Origin: Arabidopsis thaliana
Lineage: Eukaryota; Streptophyta; Magnoliopsida; Brassicales; Brassicaceae
Reading direction: 5' to 3'
NCBI RefSeq assembly: GCF_000001735.4
Contig: NC_003074.8
Location: 20,467,261 to 20,531,260, forward strand
DNA: 64,000 nt
The first letter of the stretch is position 1; every line of letters starts with the position of its first letter. A model generated the notes under the pieces. It did not search any database. It had not been told where the DNA came from and saw only the letters and a program-made list of their open reading frames with translations. This document shows, piece by piece, positions 48,016 through 59,937 of this stretch. The translations under genes were made by a program, and so were the position numbers.

Positions 48016-48411
48016 TGGAGAAAAAGTGTAATATGTGGTATAGAGATAGATCTTTTGTTGTCTTCTCTTATGGATTCACTTCTTTCTCAGTTTATCCACT
48101 TTTGAAACTTCCTGACCTTTTAAAAATGTCAGAGAGACAAAAAAAACACTAATTTGCAAAAATGGCCCTTCAAAATAATAAATCTTTGCAAGATAACAAA
48201 AATGTAACCAAAACGCACAGTTTCAATGGGTGTTTTACATAAATATACAAATTAGGATGAACAGTTAAACATTTTGGGGCTCTTTGTTACAGTAGTAGAC
48301 GTTTTATGAAAAGCCCATAATAAATCTGAAGCCCGGCCCATATGTAGGTGGTATCAAAATCATCCAATTAGGGTTTTATGTTTTTTGTTTTTGGCGGTCT
48401 CAGTGAAGAAG
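48016..48411. promoter_or_regulatory. Divergent promoter PPL1 / PHIP1
   Basis: Site II-like AAGCCCA (48311-48317) and GGCCCA (48335-48340) plus telo-box TAGGGTTT (48369-48376) lie close to the PHIP1 start, the arrangement seen in proliferation and translation genes. The PPL1 side has no such motifs. Confidence 0.7.
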
Positions 48412-50572
48412 ATGGTGCTGTCGAACAAGAAGCTGAAGCAGAGGATTCGACAAGATTTGGCTGAATCACTATCTGTCTCTGTATCCGAAACAAATCCACA
48501 ATCTCAGTCTCTGAAATTGCTCCTTGATTCATCTAGCCACAAACCCAGATTGTCGAAGAGAGAGAAACGAAGAAATTGCGAAACTTTCGCTAGAGAAGAC
48601 GACGAAATCAGAGAGAATGAAGTTGGGAATGGTGGGTCAAGCGAGAAGACTGATACGAAGATTAAAAAGAAGAGAAAGAGAGACGATGCTGTGGAAGTCG
48701 ACGAGTTAGAAGGAGATGAAGGAACTAAGGAAGAGCAAAAACCCCAGAAGAAGAAAAATAAGAAGAAGAAGAAGAAGAGAAAGGTAAACAAAACGCCAAA
48801 GAAGGCTGAGGAAGGCAATGTAGAAGAGAAGGTGAAGGTAGAAGAGATTGAAGTTAATACAGACAAGTAAGTTTGTTTTAACCGACTTCATTTTAAAGCT
48901 CTGTTAGTTTCAATTTTATGTAAATTAATCGACTTGGTGTTTTGTTTTCCAGTAAAGAAGAAGATGGGGTTGTTCCTAACAAGTTATATGTTGGGGGTAT
49001 TCCTTATCAGAGTACAGAAGATGAGATTCGTAGCTACTTTAGAAGCTGTGGAGTCATCATTAAAGTTGATTGCAAGATGCGTCCTGAAGATGGGGCTTTC
49101 AGTGGTATTGCCTTCATCACTTTTGACGTAAGTTTTTCCATGTAACGTTGCTGTGTTATGATGCAGCCTTTTGTTTTTGTAAGAACATAGATCGTTGTTG
49201 TTTTGGGATTAGACTTTAGAGTTAGTTTTTTGCCTTGGTGGCTGGAGATTAGAGACTGGTTAAATGGACTGTGTCATACACTGTGTTGATATTTTTTTTC
49301 GTTTCATTTATACAGACTGAAGATGGCGCAAAACGTGCTTTGGCTTTTGATAGAGCTGCTATGTAAGTAATCTATAGCTGTGACTCAAATATTTTAAGAC
49401 TTTCCTTGGTCACATTTGATATTGGTTGAGTAATTTTTCTTTACTTTACTACTAGGGGTGATCGATATTTGACAATCCAGCAATACGTGAAAACCACCAC
49501 CCCTTCCATTCCAAGAAGGAAAACATCTTCTGGTTTCGCTCCAGAAATGGTGGATGGCTATAACAGGGTATACATTGGGAATTTAGCCTGGGACACAACA
49601 GAGCGTGACATACGGAAGCTCTTCTCTGACTGCGTAATAAACTCTGTGCGGTTGGGTAAAAACAAAGAAACAGGAGAGTTTAAAGGGTATGCGCATGTGG
49701 ATTTCAAGGATAGTGTGTCTGTGGCGATTGCGCTGAAGCTGGATCAGCAGGTTATTTGCGGAAGACCTGTCAAGATATGTTGTGCACTTAAAGACAGACC
49801 AGCTACTGATCATACACCTGGTGAAACGAACAATGCTGGTTCGTACAACATGGAAGATACTTATGCTGCTGCTGATCCAGTACCGGCTTTAGCTGGGCGT
49901 AGCGAAGTTGATGACGGAAACTACTTTGCAACTACGGTTAGCAGCAGTAAGGTCAAAAGGAGGGTCTGTTATGAGTGTGGAGAAAAGGGTCATCTTTCTA
50001 CAGCCTGTCCCATAAAGCTTCAAAAGGCTGATGATCAGGCAAACTCAAAGCTGGGTCAAGAGACTGTTGATGGTAGACCGGCTATGCAAAGCTATGGTCT
50101 TCCAAAGAATAGTGGTGATTCTTACTACATGAATGAGACATACGCTTCTACAAATGAAACTTATAATGGAGGATACTCAGCATCTGCTGTTGGCACTGGT
50201 AAGGTCAAAAGGAGGAACTGTTATGAGTGTGGAGAAAAGGGTCATCTTTCTACAGCCTGTCCCATAAAGCTTCAAAACACTTCTCACACAAACTCAACGC
50301 TGGATCACCAAACTGTTGAGGCAGGACCGACTCAGGTAACAAGCTATAGTCTTCAAAAGAAAACAAGAGACACTGAAAACAATGGTGGTTCGTTCATGGA
50401 TGAGAGCTATGCTACTGTTCCGATATCCATTGATGTGACAAATGGAGCTAATGATGCAAGCTTAACATCTGCGGTTAGCACTGGTAAGATCAAAAAGAGA
50501 AACTGTTACGAGTGCGGAGAAAAAGGTCATCTTTCTTCAGCTTGCCCTAACAAGCTGCAAAAACAAGGCTGA
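48412..50572 (+). CDS. PHIP1: Phragmoplastin-interacting protein 1: two RRMs, three CCHC knuckles
   Basis: Four exons, 48412-48866, 48953-49127, 49316-49362, 49456-50572, giving 597 aa. PHIP1 is an RNA-binding protein reported to interact with phragmoplastin and Rop1 and to act at the cell plate during cytokinesis. Residues 1-150 are highly charged with Lys runs (about 117-130, nuclear or nucleolar-like). RRM1 starts at NKLYVGGIPY (about 161) and RRM2 at RVYIGNLAWD (263-272). Three zinc knuckles CYECGEKGHLSxAC sit at about 397-410, 481-494 and 576-589, separated by Asn/Thr-rich spacers. The first two knuckle units are almost identical in DNA. A TTG-led extension upstream is not used; the ATG at 48412 is in good context. 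Confidence 0.96.
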
Positions 50573-51257
50573 TGATCCCACAAGCTCTACAAAGACAGCT
50601 TATACATTTTGTTCTTAAACTTTACATTTGAATCATTGGAGGAATATGGAAGGACGTGGACCACTTGGTAGAAGAGTGGAGTTTTGGTCCTCTTTTAGAA
50701 AACCATAAATTTTATTCTGTATTGTTTTATGATCTTTCATAGAATGCTCTAAAGTCTAAAAACCAAAAGTATCTTAATATATTGGATTATTATTTCTTGA
50801 CGCTCCAATTCTCTCTTCTCTTCATATGTTGTTCTCCGACCATGATCTTAAAAATGTCGGCACAAACAGAGTGATAAAAGGTAACAAACGAAGATTCTTG
50901 ACATTAGAAAAGACTGAGAATCCAATAGATTAAAGAGTAGATCAAATATATGCCTATTGCGGACTATAACAATTAGAAGATAAGCAATCCAATTATGCCT
51001 GTTACCAATCCGAACCTAGATAATTAAAGTTGGTCCAAAGGATCTTTAATTTCGAAAACCTTCTTTTGCAATTAATCATCAAAACAAGTGGCAAAAAAAA
51101 AGAAGCAATGGCCACGTTTTTTTTTTTTTTGAAAGTCGAAATCAAATCACATTACCCCAAATCTCTCTTCTTTGAACTTTAATCCTCTTCTCTATTGCAT
51201 GCTTTAAGCTCCAAACCCAAAACGCAGGAAAATCTCTTTGACAGTTTTTGGTTTTAG
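50573..51257. other. PHIP1 3' flank and promoter of the Harbinger-derived gene
   Basis: Tandem-oriented spacer of 0.7 kb. No terminal inverted repeats or TTA/TAA target duplication suggesting a mobile Harbinger element were found around the next gene. Confidence 0.5.
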
Positions 51258-53430
51258 ATGGGACCAATCAAAACGATAAAGAAGAAGAAGAGAGCAGAGA
51301 AGAAGGTTGATCGGAACGTATTGCTTGCTGCTACTGCTGCTGCTACTTCCGCATCCGCCGCCGCTGCTCTTAATAACAACGACGACGACGACGACTCATC
51401 ATCTCAGTCTTTGGATTGGTGGGATGGATTCTCTCGCCGTATTTATGGTATCTCTTTTTTTTTCCTACCTTTCTTGTTGGTGGTGATTTTTGCATTGGCA
51501 GAGTTTTTGTTTTTTGAATCTAATTGTTGATTCTGTTTCATGGAACTTGCAATTCTGAATGTTGATTTTTATTTGGGTTTTCTAGGTGAAAAAGTTTCAG
51601 ATTGAATTTAGTAATGTAGACAAGAGATGTCCTTTAATCTTACTCTGTACATTGGAGTATTGTTTCGATCTATTGATTCGTAGTTTTGGGGGTTTGTGAG
51701 TTCTTATTCGATTCTAGTTGTGTCGTGGCTAACTTAAGTGAGCTATATGGATCCATGGAAGTGGTTTTTGTGTAGATGAAGTTGTTCTTAAGGCTCTAGG
51801 GGCTCAGTTTCGAGCCATTTAGACTCATCTAGATAACTTTGAGCATGTTTTTTTTTTCCTGTTTTCGATTTTGGTTTAAATGATATGATTCTTTAGAACC
51901 AATTTGGGATTAGCAGACTTTGACTAGTCTTAGTTTCTTTTTCCAATTTGGCAAGTTAATTTTGTTTTGTAAAAGTTCTCATTGCTTTCTGATGATGACA
52001 TTATTAACTCTCTTTGTGAAGAGTCAGCCAGATGTTTTCCATGTCTCTTTCAGTGATGTTCTGATTATGATAAGACATTTTTTGCCCCTCTTCCCGTTGT
52101 CTCTCCCTGTGTAAATGCGCTTGTAGGTCGATGATAATCAATTGATAGGTCATTAGCTCTTCTGCTTTTGCACTCTTCTTTTAGCTTTCCGAGTGTTGGA
52201 TTTAAGCTAGTCCAATGTTGTATGAGCTGATATATAATGTGATTTAAACAGTTATGGATCTGCATGGTTCTTTTACACTGACTTCATTACAATGAATGTG
52301 TCTTTGTACTAAAGAGCAGTAAGCTTGATCTTGGATACATTGTTGATTTTGTAGTTACTATGAGAATGTCATGTTTTTTCTTTTCATCTCCTTTTTCAGG
52401 AGGGTCAACGGATCCAAAGACATTTGAGTCAGTTTTCAAAATATCAAGGAAGACATTTGACTACATTTGCTCTCTTGTGAAAGCCGATTTCACAGCAAAG
52501 CCTGCAAATTTCAGCGACTCAAATGGGAACCCTTTATCTCTCAATGACCGTGTAGCTGTGGCGCTTAGGAGGCTTGGCTCTGGTGAATCTCTCTCTGTCA
52601 TTGGAGAGACCTTTGGGATGAACCAGTCAACAGTCTCCCAAATCACTTGGCGCTTTGTTGAATCAATGGAAGAGAGAGCAATACACCATCTCTCATGGCC
52701 TTCGAAACTCGATGAAATAAAATCAAAGTTTGAGAAAATCTCAGGTCTTCCTAACTGCTGTGGCGCTATCGACATTACACATATTGTTATGAACCTTCCT
52801 GCTGTGGAACCGTCAAACAAAGTTTGGTTGGACGGAGAAAAGAACTTCAGCATGACTTTGCAGGCCGTAGTAGACCCGGACATGAGATTCCTCGATGTAA
52901 TAGCTGGTTGGCCTGGGAGTTTAAATGATGATGTTGTCCTCAAGAACTCAGGATTCTACAAACTAGTTGAGAAAGGGAAGAGACTGAACGGGGAAAAGTT
53001 ACCGCTCTCAGAAAGAACCGAGCTAAGAGAATACATAGTAGGTGATTCAGGTTTTCCTCTTCTTCCATGGCTTCTCACTCCATACCAAGGCAAACCCACG
53101 TCGCTTCCTCAAACCGAGTTCAACAAAAGACACTCCGAGGCAACAAAAGCCGCGCAGATGGCACTATCGAAGCTTAAAGACAGGTGGAGGATAATAAACG
53201 GGGTAATGTGGATGCCTGATAGAAACCGGTTACCAAGGATAATCTTTGTCTGTTGCTTGCTGCACAACATTATTATCGATATGGAGGATCAAACTTTGGA
53301 TGACCAACCTTTGTCTCAGCAACATGACATGAACTACAGACAACGAAGCTGCAAGCTTGCCGATGAGGCTTCATCGGTCTTGAGAGATGAACTCTCTGAC
53401 CAACTGTGTGGAAAAAATTCATCAGCTTGA
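51258..53430 (+). CDS. HDP1: Domesticated PIF/Harbinger transposase (DDE_Tnp_4 fold)
   Basis: Two exons, 51258-51447 and 52400-53430, with a 952-base intron, giving 406 aa. The N-terminus is basic (KTIKKKKRAEKK) and then low-complexity (poly-Ala, poly-Asp). A predicted helix-turn-helix (SVIGETFGMNQSTVSQITW) precedes the DDE domain. First Asp in GAIDITH (about 188), second Asp in GWPGSLNDD (about 240). The third acidic position, normally Glu in the helix before LKxRW, is Gln (AAQMALSKLKDRW, about 316). The gene is intronic, single and lacks terminal inverted repeats, as expected of a host gene. I recall At3g55350 as HDP1, a partner in the IDM histone acetyltransferase complex for active DNA demethylation; the symbol is less certain than the family. 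Confidence 0.9.
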
Positions 53431-53925
53431 TTACTCTCTCCCGGTTCTTGTGGTCTTTCTATGAAAGCTTCATTTGCTTCTTTTTCCTTCTGGTAATTTT
53501 GTTTAGCATAACATTTTATCGTTTGATTTGATCTATTGACATATTCTTTTATGGGACAAACAAAAATGTGTATCTTATGAATGTTATTTTTAATTTATAC
53601 AACTTGTATGTTTCATCGACGTCTAAACTCATTGCAATTGTCATTATAGAATGCCGCATAGACTGATTTATGTTACTAGTAATCATATTTATTATTGACT
53701 CATGTATGCGATACATAAAGAGGAATTGGTTTGCGTGAGAAACAACTACACAAGTACATTTCTAAATCTCTCTAACTTCAAAAATCAAAACATATTGAAA
53801 CAAAAGGAATAAACATGTTATAACCAATACATAGACCGAACAAAAAAGGAAACGATACAGAGAACCCAAAGAAAGTCTCATTTTCAGCTTTATTAAGAGC
53901 TTTTACTGATAAGCAACAATGGCTT

Positions 53926-55596
53926 CTAAAGGAATGGAGGAAGTATCACCCATCTTCTTGGATACTTTGGCTTTCCATCTTTTCCATCAAATATCTGCAA
54001 TACCAATATCAAACAATCCACAATAAGAACATTATTTGAGAATTTTCAGTTCCGCTAAAATCATATCGTGAGACCGCTATGTTTACCTTTCTCAGACGGC
54101 TGTGCTTTCCAAGAGCCCAATTAGTCATGATTAGAGCAGCAACAGCGAGGAAAACATATCCTGCAATGGTCTGAGTAGCGATGTTGAATCCTAGCCATTG
54201 GTAAATCTCGGTAGTGTAATTGGCACATGTAACAATGTTGAAGAGGAAACCGCGTGGAATCTGGTAGCCTCCAGCCCCACTGGGGTCCCTCAGATTCTTC
54301 AGCAATATGTGACAGTAAAAGTTTGCGACTTGGCAAACCAAACCAAACCCGAAACCAATCTTCATCTGAAGGTCACTAACTGGAGTGTACAAGGGATGGT
54401 TGACGTAATAAGCAATGTAAGCACCAAAGCTCCAGTAATAAGCACAGTTCCTGAACACATTCCCGATTGGGGAGGTTGCGTGGCTGAACCGATGTACGAA
54501 AAACGTTTCTAAGATCCGTTTGAAGTAGTGAAAGCACCAGTAGTACATAGCGTACGTCTGGACCGGATGGATCACACAGTCCTCTCCATAACCAAGAAAC
54601 TTGTAAACAGGGAAGTAGTAAAAGACAGGGTAGATAAGGAGAGGGCCAAGATACTCGAAGAAGAAGAGTGTGCGGTAGGAAACTTGTGCCCCCAGGTCTT
54701 TGAAGACTACAGTTAAGGAGTTGTTGTTTCCATCACAGTACTCCTTCAGTGATTTCTTGCTATTGAGGACAACAGGTTTGTCCTTCGATCCAGGAGTCAC
54801 GGGAAGAGTCAGTCTTTGCCTCGACGGGTAAAACTTCTTAGCTGTTGAAACAACAAAACCCAAATCAAACAGTTTAATACCTACTGAGAGAAAATCAAAC
54901 TAAGATTTGAATGAACGAGATAAATATAATACATACAGAATATACATTGTACTGTATAGTAAGATGATTTCAGATAATTGCCATTGATGGACAATCTAAA
55001 GTGAACCTTTATTAAAGCTAAAAAGGGACTGATCCATAAATGACAAAAGGTTGTGATGATTAATTCAAATCCAAAACTGTGTTTAGAAGCTTAAGTGATC
55101 CTTATCAGCAGAAAACATTATCAAATCTAAATACTCCTTAAGCTTCCACACAGATCTTGATTATATAACCCCATAAGCATCAAATGGTATAAGGAGAACT
55201 CAAACACATAAACACTAGCTTAAGCTTACACACTCAGGTGAGATCTATACCAACATTCGACAAGTCAAATTTCAAGTAAAAATGAAAACTTTGGAAACTT
55301 TACCTCTCTTATGAAACGCTTCTTGCAGATCAGCAACAGTCGCCTGCGAAGCACAAAACACACGAAATCGAAATCAACAACCCAAAAATCATAAAGCATG
55401 CAACTTTCCCTACATTGAGGGACCAAACTAAAGAACAAAAACCTTCAATCACATTTTGGAAACAAACCCACGAATCAGAAGAAGAAGCAGATCGGAGAAG
55501 AGAGTATCATAAGAAACGAGAAAGTACCGAATCGGGGAGGTCAAGGGGAGCTTTGAGGACTTCTCTGCCGCTGCGGGAGACGACGGTGACCTTCAT
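53926..55596 (-). CDS. CER10: Very-long-chain enoyl-CoA reductase (ECR/TSC13)
   Basis: Four exons on the minus strand: 55596-55528, 55343-55304, 54841-54087, 53994-53926, giving 310 aa. It catalyses the last, NADPH-dependent step of each fatty acid elongation cycle in the ER, feeding cuticular wax, sphingolipid and seed oil synthesis. The N-terminal 75 residues have a ubiquitin-like fold ([20 protein letters not shown]). The steroid 5-alpha-reductase-type C-terminal domain follows, with membrane segments near [29 protein letters not shown] and [16 protein letters not shown]. The [16 protein letters not shown] stretch holds the conserved Lys-Arg. The C-terminus ends [12 protein letters not shown]. 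The first two and last exons are very short (69, 40, 69 bases). Intron 2 of 462 bases lies at 54842-55303. Confidence 0.96.
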
Positions 55597-58500
55597 GGTG
55601 CTTAAGCGGAGCAAACGAGGAAGACCCAGATGAGGAAATTGAGAGAGATAGAGAGACAAGGGAAATTAAATAGAGAGGAAGAAGAAGACGAGATTGAGCA
55701 TTGAAGAGGATGTAGTTGGGAGTAGGAGAACTACTAACTATCTTCCCAACTTATGCGATTAGATTGGGACCATTTTACATTTTTAGTTGCTCCCCATCAT
55801 TTTTTTTTTGGTTTTTACTCCAAACAAAAACATTTGTTGCAATTGCAAATTATGGCTTTGTTTTAAGGATCCACCATTAGTAATTACTCAGTTTAGGTTT
55901 AGATTTTTGTTTTTTCGGTTTATGAATCTACTATACTATAGATTATCTGCTAAGGTTTTAGTTTCGGTTAAGTTTCGAATTTTAGTCAAATATATAATTT
56001 GTATTCAAAAACAAAAACTTTTACTATAATTTTTTTTATCAAATCGAGTGATCCGGTCAACTTAGATAGGAACCACCAAAGTGTTACTCGTTTTTTTTTT
56101 GGTATTTGGTTTAGTCATGTTTAGTTAAAACGTAAAAGCATTGCAGTATTCGCTATAGAAAAGAGTGAAATAATGTTACCTAGAAGAGATTGATTCATGA
56201 GCACAAAAACATTAGTTGCAAACTTCTACCCCCTCACTTGATGACATATGTCCATCGTATTGATCTAATGCTAAAATAAAATGTTGTATCAATGCAGTAA
56301 AAAAGTTAGGATTTTACATACCACAAAATGGGATGGAGTAATGAGAACGAATCCTTGTCATTGTCGTATAAAAGATGCAAATAATAAATGATCCCGGCCC
56401 TTAACCACATGGAAGTAGTGTGTTAGTTTAGTTATATTGGTCAATGAAATTTGCTTTTCCAACAAAAAAAAATCACCCAAAGTCAATCGCATACGAGAGC
56501 TCTATTAATTCAAGAGAGCAGCAAATAAAGCAAAAACTCAAAACCTAAGTTTTCTGAATATGAAAGGGGTTAGATAATCATTCTCTCAACTAGTTAAAAA
56601 AAGTAATGATAAAATTAAAAACACAATGGATCAATTAAGAGACAGTAGTTTATGATATATATGGTTGGGATCGATTAGTTGACATCACAAAGATCAAAAT
56701 AATGACCGGTAATTGCCCAAATACCAAGGCGACAATTCATGCGATATTCAAACACCTTAATGTCATTCAAATACTATAACTAACTATCCTCAATTAACAA
56801 AGCTAGCTAGATTTTTCTCAAGTGAGCAACAGTCTAATTCTTCTGAAAAAACTTGTTTTTTCCGAGTGTAAATTATCCAATCTACTTACTACAATTTGAG
56901 CATTAATCTAGTTTTCTCTGCAACTTTAAAACCAGGTGTACAAGTGTCAACACCAGATCTAGCGTAAAACACTTAAGCTAGTACTTAAATAGATTATGCC
57001 TATTTTTTCGACCATTATATATTAAACTTTCCAGCCTTTCGTGAAAAAATGCGCATGTTCTTGTTGGAATCTAGGAATCTTCTTCTACTAAAGATTGGCA
57101 TGCACGTGGTAACGATTTCCATTGTATACTATCTCGATATTTTCCCACCTTAAATATCTTGAAAATTAAGATCAAATTATATGAGAACATATATTGTATC
57201 ATTGTTTGTAATAGCCTTATATAGTGTGTAGATGTGAACTATGGATACAAAAAACAATAGGAAAGAAAAAGCTGCAGAGAAGGTGTTGCTTTACAACTAT
57301 GAATATGGGCTCATGAGATGTACACTACAGATAAGCGAAGATTCCTGTTGCATGAAAATGTGTTACTAATAAAAAAAACACATGCACATTTCTATAAAGA
57401 CGAATTTCTTTTAAATAATAAATTTCTATAACAAATAAAGATAAGTGCTCCTTTAAAAACATGCAAAAGAATATATAGATTTACCGTATCAGATTTTCAT
57501 ACAATTTTTATATTTTTTGAGCTTGAAAGATTAACATGACAAACTGTATCGTGTGTCCTCGTCTATTCACCCCTAGAAGAAGTGAAACATGGAACTTTAT
57601 GTATTTGCATACGGCGAGCTAGCTTCTTCCCTACTTGTCCAATAGATGAAGACATTATCACTCAGGTTCAGCTACTTCGAAGCGCAACATATCGACAAAA
57701 AATCGTTTTAGCTCTATCATCTGTCTTTTGAAGAAAAATATCAACATATCAAATACATATACACACTCCCCACAAATATATAACCACAATATATATTGGT
57801 TACTACGAAATTCCAATGATATTGCTCTTTGAAACAACTAAACTGTGAATTACAAGCTAAGGCAATATATCTATTATATTCTTTCTTTGTGTCTCAACTT
57901 CATCCCTTTCTAAGTAATTCAAATTAATTGGAAGTTTTGTCATCTAAATTGAAGTTCTTCTTACCGGATCATTTTGTCTCAGGTTGATATATACTTTCTT
58001 AGTCTGATACGAAAAACTTATAAATATAATGATTAGAGAGAGACATGTTTGATGTTATATTTTTCTGGTAAAAAACATCTTGATTATGAACTATATAGTT
58101 AGGGATATGTTTGATGTTGTGTGTCGACATAGTGAGGTCCATTAAAAAGAAGGTCTGATTAAATTTTACGTTTGGACCACAAATCTTTCTTTTAGAAATC
58201 GCGGACTGGGACACCTTCCTACAACATGTCCGTCTTTACTAATCTTACGTACCCCTCACATTCGTAACCATAAAATCATCAAATATAATATAGAGACTGG
58301 TGATCATAATTCGAAATATTTTTCACTAATTCAATGTTATCGGTAAGTTATATTAGGGGTATAACATCAAGAATCACGAAAGAATTAAAAACAACCTTGT
58401 CGAATCATGATTTGATTTTTTGGCTTATACTTTCTAATTTTTATATCTTGTGCTGCAAATTAGCACCAAAATATATATATTCTTCTTCTTCAACATCGAA

Positions 58501-58929
58501 TTCTTTATTTTGTTAAAGGCATTTTTTTCTTAACAGAGGAATTTTACATCATTCTTAGACTGAACTTTCGGGATAAAAAATCTCGCCATGCAAAGGTAAT
58601 TTATTTTTTCATGACAAAAGCCACAATGGCGATAATTATAACTATAATACTATGCAAAACGAAACTTTACTTGGGTCATACCGAGGAAAACAAAGGTACA
58701 CTCGATTGTGACAACTCCACCAAAGACCACCCCACTACCAATTCACCTTTATTTGTTTCTTTATTCACTCAAAATCTTTTTAATTTTTTTAATTAATTCA
58801 ATTATTCGCTTCTCTCGTTGTTTTTTAACCTTTTAATTAAAAATTGAAAGGAGGTGCCTAGGGTTTCTCTCTCTGCATGGCCACTCTCGCTCTTCACATC
58901 TTTTTTTGGGCACCATTGTTAACGTATGC

Positions 58930-58956
58930 AAAAAAAAAAAAAAAAAAAAAAAAAAC
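58930..58956. repeat. A27 homopolymer
   Basis: Uninterrupted run of 27 A. No target duplication or retrotransposed gene body is recognised beside it. Confidence 0.95.
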
Positions 58957-59821
58957 TTACATGCTAAGAAAACTCTCTTTCCTTGTCGTTTCTCTCATAA
59001 AAGAAATTTATTTAAACTTATTTTAGTCCAAAATTTATCGTTGCTGATGAAAAATACAATATAGGAAGTGGGATCGGATCGGACAAGGAGTGAATTATCT
59101 ACCAACTTAGATTTCACTCGTCTTTTGATTGACAAGTAACATACACAATAAACACATATGCATAATTATTTCCATCTTCAACCAAATGTTGTAGTGAAGT
59201 AATTTGATCTATGTTATACGGACATCTATCTACTAAATTTTTGAAAAAAAAAAAAAAAACTATCTATTACATGCTCCAAATTATTACTTGCTTATGTAAT
59301 TTATGCGTATATTAGAGATGTTGGTGTTTTTCTGAAATTTGATATATGTTCTTTTATCTCTGAAATATGATATGTGAATCATCATAGCATTTTCAGTGGT
59401 TACAACCTTATCGAATCGACAAAAGATTGAAACAAATTGGAAAAAAATAAAATAGTTTTACTATTTTCTAAGCAGCGTGAAATGAATATCAGTATAATAT
59501 ATGAAACAAATTCGTACGTGATAAATATGTATACAGTGATACAACCAAGAACGATGACGTATATGATTGACTTGCAAAAATAAGCAAACAAAATACCTGT
59601 TCAAATCGACACTTAATTCCAAAAAGGTTAGTAATAAGTAAGAAGGCTTTTATTTATGAAAACAAAAAGAAATAAAGAGCCTAAGAGAATGATGAAAATT
59701 GAAAGAGAAAAAAGAGCATTGTTATAGAAAAGAAAAAAAAGAGAGAGTAAAGAGAATTAAGAAACACAATAAATTAAACAAAGGAAACTTCATTTCTTCT
59801 CTTTATCCCATTCAGCTCCTC

Positions 59822-59825
<4 letters not shown>

Positions 59826-59853
<28 letters not shown>
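59826..59853. repeat. (CT)14 microsatellite in the OBP3 leader region
   Basis: Perfect 28-base CT run ending 84 bases before the OBP3 ATG, so probably in or just before the 5' untranslated region. CT runs in plant leaders are GAGA-type regulatory candidates (BPC factors). Confidence 0.9.
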
Positions 59854-59854
<1 letters not shown>

Positions 59855-59937
59855 GATCAATTCTTTCTTCTATGATGTGATTATCCACCATATCTGCGAC
59901 CTCTTACCTAAAAAGGATACAAGTAAGAGATTCAAAG

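Larger units (their letters stand above)
55597..59937. other. Gene-poor region upstream of OBP3
   Basis: About 4.3 kb with CER10 and OBP3 promoters at its ends and no credible gene between. Short frames at 57999-58214, 58334-58516 and 58611-58796 look random. Long upstream regions are common for DOF transcription factor genes. Confidence 0.5.

Noticed and set aside
58860-58960. A27 run after an ATG-containing stretch as a processed pseudogene
   Set aside because: The preceding 100 bases match no gene I recognise and no target-site duplication is visible.
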